This document shows, one piece after another, positions 10,860 through 47,254 of a stretch of 64,000 bases of DNA. The position numbers and the translations under genes were made by a program. Position 1 is the first letter of the stretch; the number at the start of each line of letters is the position of its first letter. The DNA lies in assembly GCA_022829145.1 (NCBI GenBank), contig CM040744.1:6297001-6361000 (forward strand), written 5' to 3'. Below the pieces are notes generated by a model. The model was not told the DNA's origin. It saw nothing but the letters and a program-made list of their open reading frames with translations, and made no database searches. This DNA is from Albula goreensis (taxonomy: Eukaryota > Chordata > Actinopteri > Albuliformes > Albulidae).

Positions 10860-13461
10860 AAATGCACAAAAGTTTAATGTGATAGACATGTAACACTGAA
10901 AGAGAAACAATGCAGCAGATGATATTTTACAACTTCAAAAAAATAACTGGGGAAAGTATTTCCTTCACCCACATTTATGTGGCCAAACAAAATAATGTAC
11001 AAATCAGGTAACAAGATGATAGATATAAAACAAGTTATCCTGGGTTAGCCAACAGTAAGCTTTAGTATGCATCATAATTCACAATGTAATCTCGTTATTG
11101 GTGGCTTTGAAAGGTAATCATGTTTCAAGTGAATCTGTTTTCTATTAAAGACATTTCTGATGTATGAAGCACAGTGGTGAATTTCCATTGACGATTTGTA
11201 AGGATTTACATCACCAATTTACATTTGTCTGATCAAACTGACACAAAATCATCAAGTAAACAAAAAATATTTTAAAAAATAACTTACCACTAGAGGAAAT
11301 CAATGCTCTGATTGCTTTAACGGTATTTCACATCATGACTGAGTAACGCAAACCATCCCCGTTCTCCCAGATAGGGGTGGAAAAAATATTTTACAGAACC
11401 TCAACCTCCTAATCACACAGCCTGACACTGTCCCGTGGCATTGATGAGAAAGTCTGCACAAAACGGATTTAGAATTGAACATTTTTACTTTACACCAATT
11501 GGTATTGAAAAAGAGACACAAGGTAATGACACCAGTGTGTAATTTTTATTTAAAATGTACATGTCAAATAATGTTGAATACTTTTAAAGCAGCTTCTTTT
11601 TTTGACTGTTTATGCTGGTGTCCAATAATGTTTGTGCCCAACATGGTGTTGATATTCTACAGATGTTGATCTGCTGTTACAGAATCACTTTCCAGCTTTT
11701 CATAACTGCTTGGCAAAGTTCAGCACAAATTCAGGTACACATCAACATGCACGACAATCCAGAACGTCCATTGTGTGTATTTGTATTTTTGGACACTAAT
11801 GCACAGAACCAGAATAGAAACCTGTGATCAGCACACCAATGGCATGTTCCTCCTCAAATTTCAGTATCCATGCCTTTTTGGAATATGTTTCCTATAGTTA
11901 ACATGACTGCAGATGAGGACAAAAATCATTCAATCTCATGTCAACAGTTCTGCAGACATTGTATATTAAATATCTTGAATCAATATGTACTGCTCATCTA
12001 GCACATCTCACTGGTAAACATTAAAAAAAGGTTATCCTCGACAATAAATGTTGCAATTGAAACACCCTTCAGTATAAATTGTGCTTTCAATATTTAAGTC
12101 ACAAATTTGAGAACTGGATCCAAAGCACATTGTGAGCCTCAGAAACCTCCTTTCAACTGACATGTGATCTTCTCTTCACTGCAAAATACTGATCTCACAT
12201 ACAGAGGAGGAAAAAAAGACTACAGCCTTCACTGAGAAGTAGGTTATGGCAAGACCCTGGTTTGTGACTGATGCCATTTTTCATGTTAGCACTGGCCATC
12301 TCTTGTATGAACCAACTAAGAAACAACCATTTCAGTCAGGTTCACAACCAATCTGGTGTTGAACTGGGTACAAGGATACGAGAAACAGGGTTAATGGTCA
12401 GTGTTAGCTTAACATTATTCAGCTCAAATTCCCAAAAGGAAGAAATGTTTCATACAGACATGATTCATACCTACAAACTAAATGTATAAATATTCAACGC
12501 ATGTCCAAATCAGCCAGTATCTCACTTGATGACTTTAAATATAGATAGCACTGCTAATTTATGTTTATCACAGCAAAGATAGCCATATTCCATACAGCTC
12601 AAACAAGGATTCAGCCAAAATAATTTCCTGTTCACTGGCAAAGCAGAAGTTAAAGCCTTCAAACCAAGCTGAGCTCAAATCCAGTCGAGCTTAGGTTAGC
12701 ACGAGCATGGTCCCATCAGTAAAAACGCAGTACAAATGATTAACGCACTTTTTCACAAACTACAAATGCGTTACCAAAGATTCGGTTTTGTCTTCATTTC
12801 ACTTGAACTAAACTCTTAGGTACATATGTGTCATTCCATGTCAAATCACTAGAGCCTGACACCATCCTGTCACATATCTTTGAACCACTTTATCAGATGA
12901 TACATGCTAATTTCAAAGATGTCTGCGCTTTTTTTGTGAAAATATGAATTGGCTGCAAGGACGACAACACACTTGTGCAAAAGTGGCTGTCTTGGTTCCA
13001 AGAGTTTTTATAAACCTTCATATTCTCAAAACTATTCTCCCAATCCATATTATTATTCGGACCAAATCTGGTCCACCTTCGAGTCATAGATTTGAAAAGA
13101 TTTACAGAAAACCAAGATGGAACCAAGATGGCTAAAATTGATTTATTTTGTATTTGACACCAATATTTTTACAAAAACATCATATCTAAAATCGCCATCA
13201 CCGCCTGGAAACGCAGATCAGAGATCTGTGACAGGTCGTGTTGGAACATTCTCTCCTTTGGTGATCTGACGTGGAATTATCCAAATATGCGGAGTAAAAC
13301 ATCTCATTTGCGATTTCTCATTTCAATGATATTAAAATACAAGGCTTCCCCAAAGACGTGTAGCAAAACATAGAACAATGTCATCCACTCCAATTATTAC
13401 AAATTCTTGAGTTTTTATTCCTGCTCCAATCCATTGTGCTGTTGCATTCCTGTTCACCTCT
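10854..13461 (-). other. ier3ip1: Probable ier3ip1 3' UTR and downstream region
   Basis: Sequence downstream of the ier3ip1 stop codon on the minus strand. Minus-strand AATAAA signals lie at 13414-13419 (only 43 nt past the stop), 11545-11550 and 10854-10859. The farthest would give a 3' UTR of about 2.6 kb. Which site is used cannot be told from sequence. No other gene was recognised here. Confidence 0.4.
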
Positions 13462-13517
13462 TCATCCAAACAGCAGCAGCAACACGATACACACAGAATT
13501 AACTATTATTAAGGGCA
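13462..13517 (-). CDS. ier3ip1: ier3ip1 coding exon 3 (56 nt)
   Basis: Tiny terminal coding exon found by looking for the missing C-terminus. The acceptor is ttttgttttgcag, the peptide is PLIIVNSVCIVLLLLFG, and TGA lies at 13462-13464. It restores the family's second membrane helix in phase. Confidence 0.95.
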
Positions 13518-15174
13518 CTGCAAAACAAAAGAAATAAAATTCGTTCAGTATGAAATTCCTATGTTAATTTCATGCATACATCAAAAATTAGAACAATTTA
13601 TAAACTTTACAACCAGCATTTTCACTGGTACAATAAATACCAGTTGCAAATGAAAAGGGAGAAAAAAATATTTAAAACAAATCATATATATTTAAAATCA
13701 TATAGAAATCCTTATGAGACATTTTCAGTTGAGTCGTATGGCAATAACAATGTTTAATCATTTTCAATTAAATGGCAATACCAAACCTCTATCAAAATGA
13801 AAACCTGTACAGTTGGTATATAAATATAGAGATGTGGAGCTGTTATTGGCATATCTCCGCATCTCATTTTAAACAAGGGTACTGTTTAAACTGTTGCCGG
13901 TACAGTACTAGTGTAAAGCTGACGAGAAACAAAAAGCTATACATGTATAGACACCGTTTATGTGTAGAATGACTTTAACATACGAGGTTAAATACCTCAT
14001 TCTTTTCATAAGGCCTGTAAATTAACAATGAATGACATCTTGTGTGTTCGTTTATCAGAGGTCCGTCTCCAATGAAACACTGGCGACAATCAGACGATCA
14101 GTAAGCGGCCATATAGGTGCATCAGCATCATACTTGAAAATACCTCTCATAACTGTCCTCACGGATCGAATAAGATTCAAAAGTTGAGATTTAATCCCTG
14201 GTTCATCTCCGAATCCTCCGATGCCTTGGTCCGCACCCCAGCCAACTGAGAGAGAAAAACACGCTGTCATTTTGAGCATTAATCCATTGGACTCTTGCTG
14301 GACATGTTTCCAGAGTGTTAACTGTTTAGTCCTAAACCAGACAGATGTCGTTTTATGACAGTTTAGTTAACCATAGCTAACCTGACTACGGTCTACGACG
14401 GTCGGATGTTAGCAAATTAGCCACAGTAGTAGATGGCATTCGGCTGGTTCTTCCTCTTCTTGGTTATAGACACCATACTGCTACTAATACAGCTAAGTAA
14501 ACCACAACCTAGTTCGTCGATGTGAGTCGTCACATCTTCTGGAGCTATCCAAAATGAAACTGTGCTTCCTCGAACCAAAACAAACAAACAAACAAACAAA
14601 AAAACTATACACATCTGTGTGCACTGTCGATCAACCAACGAAATATAAATTTAATACAGCAATCTCACGTACATATCTGACACATCAATAGTTTACAAGT
14701 AAAAGGACACCATTTGATTTTATTAGAGGATACAGTGCAACCAGCTAACTTTGTTGTATGGGTGGGTTTGTAGAAGTGTTGTTATTACAGCCCGAATAAA
14801 ACATTTACCGCGAGGCTAGCCTCCAAACCGTTATATTTTCTTAATAAACATAAACCTGAAAGAATACTCCGTGGTGATCGGACTGACACTTTGAATGTTA
14901 GGCAGCTTTCACTTAAGACTTCCTCAAGACTATTCAGCATACCAGGTTACATTACCCATATAACGTTAGTGTTTAGCATAGGCCAGCGGTGTCCAGTTGT
15001 CTTCGAGTAAATAAATTAAAGCAACCCCTCTGAAACAAAGAATCATCTATAGCTACCAGCACTGTTAAACATTATTTACATACCTTTACTTAAAAACCTC
15101 TCTTCGTGCAAAACTGCAATTGCATTTACACATAAAATTGCAGCCTGGATGAGGGAGTAGAGAGTAAACGCCAT
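13462..15174 (-). CDS. ier3ip1: Immediate early response 3-interacting protein 1 (three coding exons)
   Basis: Small ER/Golgi membrane protein of the IER3IP1/Yos1 family, which supports ER-to-Golgi transport and ER homeostasis. Coding exons are 15174-15084, 14245-14144 and 13517-13462. The lengths 91, 102 and 56 nt sum to 249 nt, that is 82 residues plus stop, the same length as the human protein. All four splice boundaries are GT-AG and in phase. The protein starts MAFTLYSLIQAAILCVNAIA (first membrane helix), has the conserved middle GWGADQGIGGFGDEPGIKSQ and RSVRTVMR, and ends with a second hydrophobic helix VPLIIVNSVCIVLLLLFG. The start ATG is the first in the exon and matches the family N-terminus. 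It lies upstream of smad2 in the same orientation, its 5' end facing the smad2 3' end about 2.3 kb away. Identification is near certain because all three exons match. Confidence 0.97.
14144..14245 (-). CDS. ier3ip1: ier3ip1 coding exon 2
   Basis: Encodes the conserved cytosolic/lumenal middle, GWGADQGIGGFGDEPG to RTVMR. The acceptor follows a strong pyrimidine tract (ttttctctctcag) and the donor is GAGAG|GTATTT. Reading on past the donor gives an unrelated tail, so exon 3 is needed. Confidence 0.97.
15084..15174 (-). CDS. ier3ip1: ier3ip1 coding exon 1
   Basis: Encodes residues 1-30 (MAFTLYSLIQAA to HEERFLSK), the first transmembrane segment. The donor reads AAAG|GTATGT and the exon ends one base into a Val codon. 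Confidence 0.97.
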
Positions 15175-15290
15175 GCTGGCAGTCTTTTTCTGGAGTGATG
15201 TCGTCACAATCAACGATGGCCTTTCAAGAAGGACAAACCGTGCGGGAGATTATGTGTAATTGCGTTTTTGGGAGCGAGGATAAGGTGCCA
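15175..15290 (-). promoter_or_regulatory. ier3ip1: Probable ier3ip1 5' UTR and promoter-proximal region
   Basis: Immediately upstream of the start codon. It contains an imperfect dyad 'tgatgtcgtca' at about 15198-15208 that resembles a CRE/ATF half-site pair, and several CpGs. No TATA box was seen. The promoter position is inferred from gene position only. Confidence 0.35.
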
Positions 15291-15394
15291 TGAGAAAAAA
15301 GGGCGTTTAAAATGTTGTCCAAATAATTATATTACATGTCTTGCAGATGAATTAAACAATAAGGAATGTAACTGATATAAAGCTCTGTGACTTG

Positions 15395-15565
15395 TCCTGT
15401 AGTGTATTGGCTAAAGTTCAAGCCAAAGCAAGATCACCATTGCTGTTGGGCCCTTGAGCAAGGCCCTTAACCCCACATTGCTCCCAGGAGGGCCACTAGT
15501 TAGTCTAATGATAAACCAGAAGTTGCTTTGAATAAAAGCATTAGCTTAATGACTGTAATGTAATA
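15395..15565 (+). mobile_element. tRNA-derived SINE with L2-like tail, head partly lost
   Basis: Carries the fish SINE core 'cccttgagcaaggccctta' at about 15450 and a tail 'agttgctttgaataaaagca', then a TGTAA-type repeat (gactgtaatgtaat). It shares its middle with the copies at 55616 and 58090. The tRNA-like head is shortened. Confidence 0.8.
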
Positions 15566-16010
15566 TTCTACACATTTATTGACTCTCGGGGGAAATTACT
15601 ACATTGCAGTGGATTCTGTGATAGTAAGACACCAAGAAACAATAAGAAAAAGACAATAAGAAACCTGACAATGTAATGAAAATTCAGTGAAGAAATATGT
15701 ACGTGTAAACGAACAAAAATTAGATTTAAGATACTATTGATACTGAATGTGAAAAATTCAGCCAGGACAACGGAAAAGCTAGAGTTTGTTTTTACTCGAC
15801 AGTCGGTTCTGATCTAAGGTATTTAAATGTTACAAATAATTGTAAAATATTAAATGAGTGCAATATTTAATATTTAAATGTTAAAATGTTTAAAACAGGT
15901 TGCAAATATGGAAGATATTCAATTAGTTATTGATTTCCTGCCATTTATGCTGATTCATCAAAATACCCAAGCACTGGAAGTATGTCACATTTCAAAGCAT
16001 TGATTGGTGG

Positions 16011-16609
16011 CAGGGCTGACTAAAGGCATAGGCCATATAGGCAGTTGCCTAGTGCGCCACCTTCTGGTGGGCGCTGGTCGCCCTAAAAGGGAAAAAAATG
16101 AGTAAAATTTCCCAGTGAGCGTCCTTCATCATTTTCTGCCCTGAGGTAACAAAGGTGAACAAAGAAAGAAAGAAAGTATTTTGCACCCTTGTTCCTCCCG
16201 ATTAATCTGGCCTGGCCTGCGCTTATACTGTGTGCACTGAAAGCGGGGGATGGGTTAACTTTTGATGCGCATTACAGACAGCTCAAGTCCAGGACGCAAG
16301 AAGTGCCAGACATTGCAAGACTGACAGACTGATGGACAGATGTGAAGAGGCAGATATCTATTTTCACAATTTATTTCATCATGAAAAGGTCCAAGCCTTC
16401 AGGTGTGCAAGGGAGAAACGGAGAAAAGAGGAGGAGGACAGGAAAGCCCAATATAGAGGTATGTCATCTTATGTTAACATTAAAATGCCTTTGGTAATAT
16501 TTAGCAATTTATTCATTCCTTGATATGTGATTCATTTGTTTGAGAAGTAAATTTTAATTTATGAAAATAAAAATATATTTTCTGTCAAAAATGGCCAGAG
16601 CCAGCCCTG
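16011..16609 (+). mobile_element. hAT-like DNA transposon, internally deleted, 599 bp
   Basis: Terminal inverted repeats CAGGGCTGACTAAAGGC at the left and the reverse complement of CAGGGCTGGCTCTGGCC at the right are flanked by a perfect 8-bp duplication ATTGGTGG (16003-16010 and 16610-16617), the hallmark of hAT elements. The left terminus has the 'ggcatagg...gcctagtgcgcc' pattern common in fish hAT elements. Near 16380 is the beginning of a transposase-like frame (MKRSKPSGVQGR, then in a shifted frame KRRKEEEDRKAQ), resembling the N-terminus of ZMYM6/hAT-5-like transposases. The rest of the transposase is absent, so this copy would depend on an outside transposase. Confidence 0.9.
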
Positions 16610-16617
16610 ATTGGTGG

Positions 16618-17449
16618 AAGTAATGAAGATGTAAGCCTTTCCAACTCATGCCTATGTTGACAAACAAATGGAGATAGGGTATTTGTCTCCTCCTAGTGGA
16701 TTGCTAAGACATTTTCACTGTCCAATAATCTGTTCTAAGTGCAATGTTTGTTTCTCTATAGTGGACAGAGGAGAAAAATGCTGCTAGAAGGGAATTTTTG
16801 GCAAGTGGTATAAATCTCACCAGCCTTTTATCTACAATGTATTCAGCTGCAACCATTCAAATCATACCAAGCACACAGAGTCTCTAGTGATGGAAATGAT
16901 GTTTGTGGTAAACTAAATTGCTCACTGGTCTGCTTTATTTGATATATTAAATAAACAAAGGGCTTACAGCATATAATCACAGTAAAGGTCCTGCTGGAAA
17001 TTTCATTTTTATCCAAGCACTATCCAAAATGAGGTATCGGCTTCACCACAGTAATTTGATTTAAATTCCATCGAGGACAGAAAGTCCCTCTTTCCCACAT
17101 TTCCAAAATGTAATCTATTCAATAATATCGGACCGAAAATCCTTTTGTATTACATAAAAGAAATGTAACAATTGGTAAACGTGTCAACTGTGACAGGCTG
17201 ATTCAGGACAGTAAGTTATATGTGAAAGCTGCAATGAAAATGGGTCAATTTGTCAGATGAACATTAATTTTTGTTTCTTCACTAGTGTGAAGGTTTTTTC
17301 CTGATGTCAATTACAGCATAAAACCAAGGGCTCAGCCTTGAGAGGACAAGTTAAAAAGCAAAATGCTGGAAGGCGGTGAAAACCACCCCTTTTGTTGAAA
17401 ACACTTTAGTCAAAGCATTCCATTCTTCAGACAATAACAGGCAGACAAC
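16618..17449. other. Spacer between hAT element and smad2 3' end
   Basis: AT-rich, with no gene, RNA or repeat recognised. It ends at the inferred smad2 cleavage region. Confidence 0.5.
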
Positions 17450-18258
17450 CGAGGTCATGAGAATAAAAACCTTTATTAGTGTATTTATGAAGTCTGCATA
17501 TGCAACACACCTGAAAAGCTTATAGTCTGTAATTCAACTGTTCTACCAATACATCCCTCTACTGGTAAAACAAGCGCACCAACTGTTAAATGTTTTGCCA
17601 AAATTAAAAATAATTATATACACACATATGTATGTCTGGTCCACGTTCAGTTGTGTTCGGTATCCTTTCCTCACGGTCTTCAATGGCAAGCAGAATGCTC
17701 TCGCTGTGTCTATATGGCCACTGAATCAAAGCGTTAACACTGGCCACTTATTTTCACGTCATTTTCTTCTCCAAATCTAAACTCACTAGTTGCACTTACA
17801 AAGTACAATCGCTAGTGCAATAAGGTAATCAAACTCAACATGGAAGAGGGAAGGGGGAAACAGACGTTTACAAATCCCGCTACTGCCATGAAATGCAAAG
17901 AATGACAGAGCTAGATCACAGTTGTTAGTATGTTGTACATATATAGAGACACACATGCGCGCTTGCGCAAACGTCACATTATTCACCCTCAAAGGAGTCT
18001 TGCTCGTTCTTCCCAATTCGAGCTGATAGAACACTGCTGAGTTTCTGTAACATTGACATTTCATGTTTTTTTTTTTTCTTGTTTACTTAGTTTTTGTTTC
18101 ATTTTTCTGTGTTCCCCATTGAGCACCACAGGCTTCGGGAAAAATGTTTTGTGAGAAAAGCATGGAGTTGAAAGGTTTTCAAATTGCCACATCGCAATAA
18201 AATCAAGAAGCAACATACTGTACTTCGTGAGCAACATGACCAAAAGTTACACAGAGGA

Positions 18259-18290
<32 letters not shown>

Positions 18291-19773
18291 ATTCTATGTA
18301 TTCTATGTAGAGGTGGGATTAAAAGGCATTTTAAGTTCTAGTGGCGATAAACTTTTATTGCACCCTTACACATTTTCCATTAAAAATGCAAATAATTACT
18401 TCAAGATTTATTTGTTTAATAGGGGCAGTGTGTTGACCAAGGCAATTTTTCCTGGAACCAGACTCGAGGTGAGAACCCACGGGTAACCGCATTTTGTTTT
18501 TGGGAATGATTCATACTTTTATAGATTGTGAGGCTCTTCTTAAAAACACGACATAGTCTAAAAAATATTCAATTTCAATAAAAAGTAAGTGAGCTACAGA
18601 GATTTTAAATATATTTATATATAAAAATACATGAGAATACAAAAAGTAGCTAAAGAAAAAAAAAAACAAATTAAATTTTGCAGTGTAGGTGATATTTGCC
18701 GGTACCCTCTTGTTATCCTTCAAGCTATTGGAGAAAATCGCGAAAGGTTTTAAAAGCTGTGATTGCAGTATCTTCAATGTCTACTCCTGGCCCAGTGAAG
18801 GCCATCTCTGACTGAAATGTACTCAGGCATAGATGCCTGCAGGAGTTTTGAGAGTGATATTTACCTAACACGTCCGATAGGTGACAGGATAAGAGAGTAT
18901 GGAAGAATGGACAATGCCACACACTGACCAAGAGCTGCAGGGCCAAAATCATGGTCACGGTCAAGTCTGGTTGTTTGTGTACTTTATTTTATCGTTTAAC
19001 ATTCCTATCTGTTCATCAATTGGTGTGTCTTATAACAGCACACCTCTGGAATAAAAGGCAACATTCTAATAAGAGGGGAAAAATGGGGAAAAAATTTTAC
19101 ATTTAAATAAAAAAAGAGGCCTGAATTTTGCATTCCTTTCAAAGAAACAAAAGATTACGAAAATCATGGCCATTCTTTGTTAACTTTGCTTAATCTTCTC
19201 TTTCTGAATACATTTTTTGGAGAAAAAAAAGCATTTCTGTAAGATAAAGCAACTCCTTGGTCCAGCTGATAAAAGACGAAGTATAAGTGTGTGCAGCCCT
19301 GGAATAAATCTGCACAGCAATTCATATTACTTCCCTCAACAGATAAAAGTCAATGCTGTAATACTGTGCCAAAGACCAAATTTCATCTTCTGCTATCATA
19401 ACCCCCAAAAGCCTCCAAAAATGAATCCCTGGACTTCTCAATCAAGATATATTTCAATTGTACCACTAATAGATTTAATATTCAGGGTTTTGGGAAAATA
19501 ATTAAACAAGGTGCATGAAGCCGATGGGTCAGCAAGTGCCATGTTCTATTCTGAACAGTGAAAAAGTCTGTGTGAGTGTTTGGGGTCAGGGTCTGGTTTG
19601 GGGGGAGTAGAGGTTGGGAAGGAGGTGGAGGGTGGGGGGGAAGGGTCACAAGTACTATGAAAGACTGGTTATAGCAAGTCTTTTTTTTCGTTTTCATTTT
19701 TTCGTTTTTTTTTTGTTTTCCATTTTATGATTTTGAGACTCCCGTCACATGGGGGTTGCTATCCCAGTGGTGT
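17450..19773 (-). other. smad2: Probable smad2 3' UTR
   Basis: About 2.3 kb between the smad2 stop codon and the best distal poly(A) signal. It holds a 28-base A run on the plus strand (18258-18285) and a G-rich run near 19596-19645. A long UTR is usual for vertebrate SMAD2, but the exact end is an inference. Confidence 0.5.
17472..17477 (-). terminator. smad2: Candidate smad2 poly(A) signal
   Basis: AATAAA on the minus strand (plus strand 'tttatt'), followed on the minus strand by a T-rich stretch. It is the farthest good signal before sequence with unrelated character. A nearer candidate is at about 18353-18358. Confidence 0.5.
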
Positions 19774-42931
<23,158 letters not shown>

Positions 42932-43129
42932 GCTGGGGTCTCCCCGGGAGTCAGACAGAACACGTGCACAGAAGGGAGGCAGAAAACACAGAGTGCGGCC
43001 CTCTCTCGGATCTGGCCTTGTCTGATTGGGGTTTTTTTTTGGGTGGAGTAGGAGGGGGGTTGAGTATGTTCTGAACAGTAGGGATGGAAGAGGGAGAAAC
43101 AAGAGAAGGGGGTGGGGGTGCAGAGGTAC
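42932..43129 (-). other. smad2: smad2 5' UTR part of exon 2
   Basis: The best acceptor upstream of the start codon is ttttgtctctgcttag ending at 43130, giving a 198-nt untranslated segment. Stops in the reading frame of the ATG are absent for a while, but family length fixes the start. Confidence 0.6.
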
Positions 43130-46100
43130 CTAAGCAGAGACAAAAGAAATCAACAAGTCTGTGATGACAGGTCTCACAAAATCCAGGTTCAGAAGATTAT
43201 AACTCATCAGTCCCAACAATCTAAAGCCCCCTTCAACCCCCCACCCTTCTTTTTTAAAAAACAGATAACATACAAACCCCTGATTGGTTAGCACACAAGC
43301 TGTCACTCTACAACAGAGAAAGAACAGCCACCAGCCAGTTCCTGAAAGTAAATACTTAAAAAGGCATTTGAGGACAATCACTGCATTATTTTTGGAGCTG
43401 ATCTTTTGTTCATTTACATCAAGGGTGTCAATCAAAGAGAGGGAGGCCATTTTATATTTGACCTAAACTGTTACCCGTTTTAATTACACTACAGCTATTT
43501 TTGCCTTGATAACTTCTCATCTACAGATCTATAATTCCTGCAGAATTACCTGTGCAATGATTGTCCATCACTGCTGTATAACATATAATCACAATGGAAT
43601 ATATTTCATATCCGACAGAATCAATTATATTTGGCATACAACTGTTTTTTTGGTTTGTTAGTTTGGTCTCCAGAAATGTTGAAACATTACTTAGACTGGC
43701 TGATATTATTTAATTATACAACTTTCCAGACAAAGTGAACCATACACAGACATAATCATTCAAGTATAATAGTCAAGTATTTTACTCTATGCGAAAATAT
43801 TAAATTACACTCACAAACCAGTCATAACAGCATTCTATCAAACACTTCCTTTGGGTTTTGTTTGGTGACTTAGTAAGCCAATGGAGTCCAAGATGAACAG
43901 ACAGCCATAAAACAGTGCATGAAAAGATGCACAATAGGAGGACTGATATCATTACATAACCATGTGCAGTATTTTCAGTATCAGTGCTATGAAATGTATC
44001 TGATGCATGGACATGGGGTCCATCAATATACGAGGATGAAACTTCATTTGTTGGTTCACAGCATTTCACTATAATGTGCAAGTGTAATTTCATTATATAT
44101 AAAAACAGCTTCCCATGCATGTTAAATATTACATACGAGCCTGTTTTAAGGGGTTACCTGTAGAAGTTCAAAATAAGATGAGAAATTATAAAATAACAAT
44201 CTTGTATAGTAACCATACATAAATACAGAACTGTAAAATGTATTTAAAATGGTAAAATGCATCTTACACAATTCAAAAAAGCAGACCATGTCTGTGCGTG
44301 TGTGAGTGTATGTGTACCTCTTAAAACTCATAAAATATCAAACAAGTGGAACTTGTTTTTTGGAATTTAAATGGCTCCGCTTATATTAAAGTTTTGTACA
44401 ACAAAATAAATTGCACATCTCCCCTTCAAACATTCAATTTCCTGCATCAGTCTAACACCAGTCCAAGACTTACAATTTTATAATCATTCCTATACCTCCC
44501 TTTAAACTATACTATACTACAAATATGGACTTCGCAACTAAAACCATGAAAAGTCCAAACCAGGCTAATTGAGTTAGAGTCCATTTCAACTCGTCTGGCA
44601 TGTAAGAGCTTAATGTAAAAGTACTCCCCACCCCCACCAGGACTCCAATCTATCACAGGGCCATTACCTAAATCCATCTCTTAATGATAAGCATTAGGCA
44701 GAGAGCTAAGTGGGCACCAGCGTCAAAAGTTACGGTACTGTTAAGCTGGAGAGTGAACCCCCCCACCCCCATCCTGTGGGGGTCAGAACGCTCACAAACC
44801 ACAAAGTTAACCCACTGAACACACAAAGGTATAAACTAGCTTATCTGTGTGGATCCAGACTGTGCTGTTTGTAAAAGTTCAGCGTTTCACAAGTATATTG
44901 ACAGACCCCAACCAAAAATAAGACAATGCGCAAATACACAAGCACATTAACACTGTCTTGTAAGGTTAAGCTTCACTCAAAAGCAGGAACCTTTCTTTTG
45001 GTTAAAAGAGCCTGGCCATTGTTAAAAGTTGTTACTTCATGCTGGGTTTTGATGGCAACTTTCAAGGACAAGACACTAGTTTTCTTGTTAACTGCAATGA
45101 TGTTTTTTTATTATTAAAATGCTGCTAATGTGGTCCAGAATATCTTCATCAATCAGGTTATAATTGCAACATGACTCCTTCAAAAGTAAGGAGGAGATCA
45201 GACATGTCATGTTATCTTGTTAAGTGAAGGTTTGAATACAAAGCATGAGCTTTAATTTCCCATGGGCTTCCTGTGGTTTTAAATGTTCCGCCTTCAAATG
45301 GACTCAGCAAATGTGTGCTTTGTACAAGCAACAGAGATGCAGATATGGTGAAGCCAGAGAGACCAACAGTAGTGAATAAAAATATGTTGACCTCTTCCAC
45401 ACCAAGCTCTTGGAAAGGGCCTTGCCACTGGGACTAATCTGTACTTTCCATAATGATTACGTCTAAAAGACAAATACCAACAAATATTTCAGCATGAATT
45501 CTCTCCTATCCACTGAAATAAACGGACTATATCATCTCTCAGTGAACAGCTCATTTATACCTATTTACCAAAACATCTAAACAGCAGCATATCTACAAAG
45601 CCACAGTTTTATTCACGTGTGATTTGGAGGCAAGGGAAGATGTTTGACAAGGCATTTGACAAATTAACATTTCTGAAGGTTTTAACCATGAGTCCTTTTG
45701 GTACAGCATACACACAGGAAAAAAAAGACATCTATAAATAAATGACATTAGAAGATCAATGAGGATGTTTTCAAAATGTACATTTTGGGAGCACATAGTA
45801 ATCTGTTTAAGTGTAGGGTGGTGCTTCTGGAGAGTGAGGAGTAATATGGAGCAACTAAAAAAAACACTAAGTGCAGATGTATATCAAGTTCTATTTAAGA
45901 AATGACTAGAGTACTGGGTGTTATTGACTTCCATAAGGGAGTCACTCACTACCTGTCAGTTAGTTTGAAGGCAAAGAAATATAACAGAAATATGCAACCG
46001 TTTTCACATGACTATATAATATTGAGATAGAGGGAAAAAAAAAATGAAATGTCATATAATAGATTATAAATTGAATAAGAATGCTACAGGGAGAACTCTA

Positions 46101-47254
46101 CCATGACCTCCCCATTTGAAACTTTTCAATAAAGGCGCACAATGGGAGGTCCTCACGTGCAACACGTTTGCATTAAAGTCATAAGTCAGTGTCACACAAA
46201 AACAATGCATTATTCAAATACTGACGGACAACACAACTATCGGAATTATGCTGTCTACAGAAATAAAGACATCACATCAACTAGGGCATGCATGTGTGTG
46301 ACAAGAGAAAATACTAAGCTCTCGAAACCTTACGAATTTTGAAACTGATTTACTGAAGAGAGGCCTACGTTAGAGCAGGTCAATGCCGTTCAACTACTCT
46401 GAAATTCTTGCAGGCGATATCTGTGAGATATATATCAACCCTAAATAAATTCAACACGGGGCGGTATTTAAACGCATCTCGTAATTTATCATAACATCCA
46501 ATTGCACCCCTTTTTAGCGCAGTCACAGGACGTTAAACGAAGTTATCGAACTCTTAAGGAAATGTATGTTTCTCCAATTGGCTGCCATCGTGCACCGTTA
46601 CCCATTTAGCAGAATGAGAAAGCCACAATACTCTGTTGGCATTTCACAGACAAAGGTTTCCCTCTCCGCTAAAGTGTCTCTTCTGTAATGTTTCTGTACC
46701 AGAACAAAAAAAAAAAAAAATGCTTAGTTCACATTTCGACAGAAACGTTCTCCTTATTGCAATATTTTGGTCACTGGCGTAGCAGCATGCCGTCGATCTC
46801 GATTTGGCATCTGGCACATTTAACATGTTTGTATATTGTATTATTAACGTTATTCAGCGAGTTAGGCCTGTTCATTTCCTCATCTTTACTGTCAGCAACA
46901 ATTGCCGTTACGTAACCGTTACCGTCATTTAAGTATTCCTACAGCCATACTAACCCAACAAAGCATATAGCCTAGCTTATTTTCAAAGCCATTTCAAATC
47001 TGTACAGTAAACAAACAACCGTGGCACTTCTCTAAAACACATAAATATCAAAACACTTGCGGATGTAACCCTTAAATAAACCTACAAAACAGACTTAGAA
47101 TATGTCGTTTACAAAAAAAAAAAAAAATCCTGCCATGTATACAAAATAGGCCAGGCCGTTCCTGAAGAGCATTATACGCAAGCACACAAATACGCGACTG
47201 GGGGAAAAAAATACATGTTAGACTCGTTAAAGAAAAAGAAAATCGAATACTCAC
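43130..47254 (-). other. smad2: smad2 intron 1 (4.1 kb), nothing recognised
   Basis: AT-rich, with several short open frames but none with a family match. CpG density rises gradually toward 46.4-47.2 kb, close to the promoter. Confidence 0.45.

Noticed and set aside
42932-43102. N-terminal extension of smad2 in the same frame
   Set aside because: SMAD2 proteins begin at [10 protein letters not shown]; the upstream codons are not conserved SMAD sequence and are 5' UTR.
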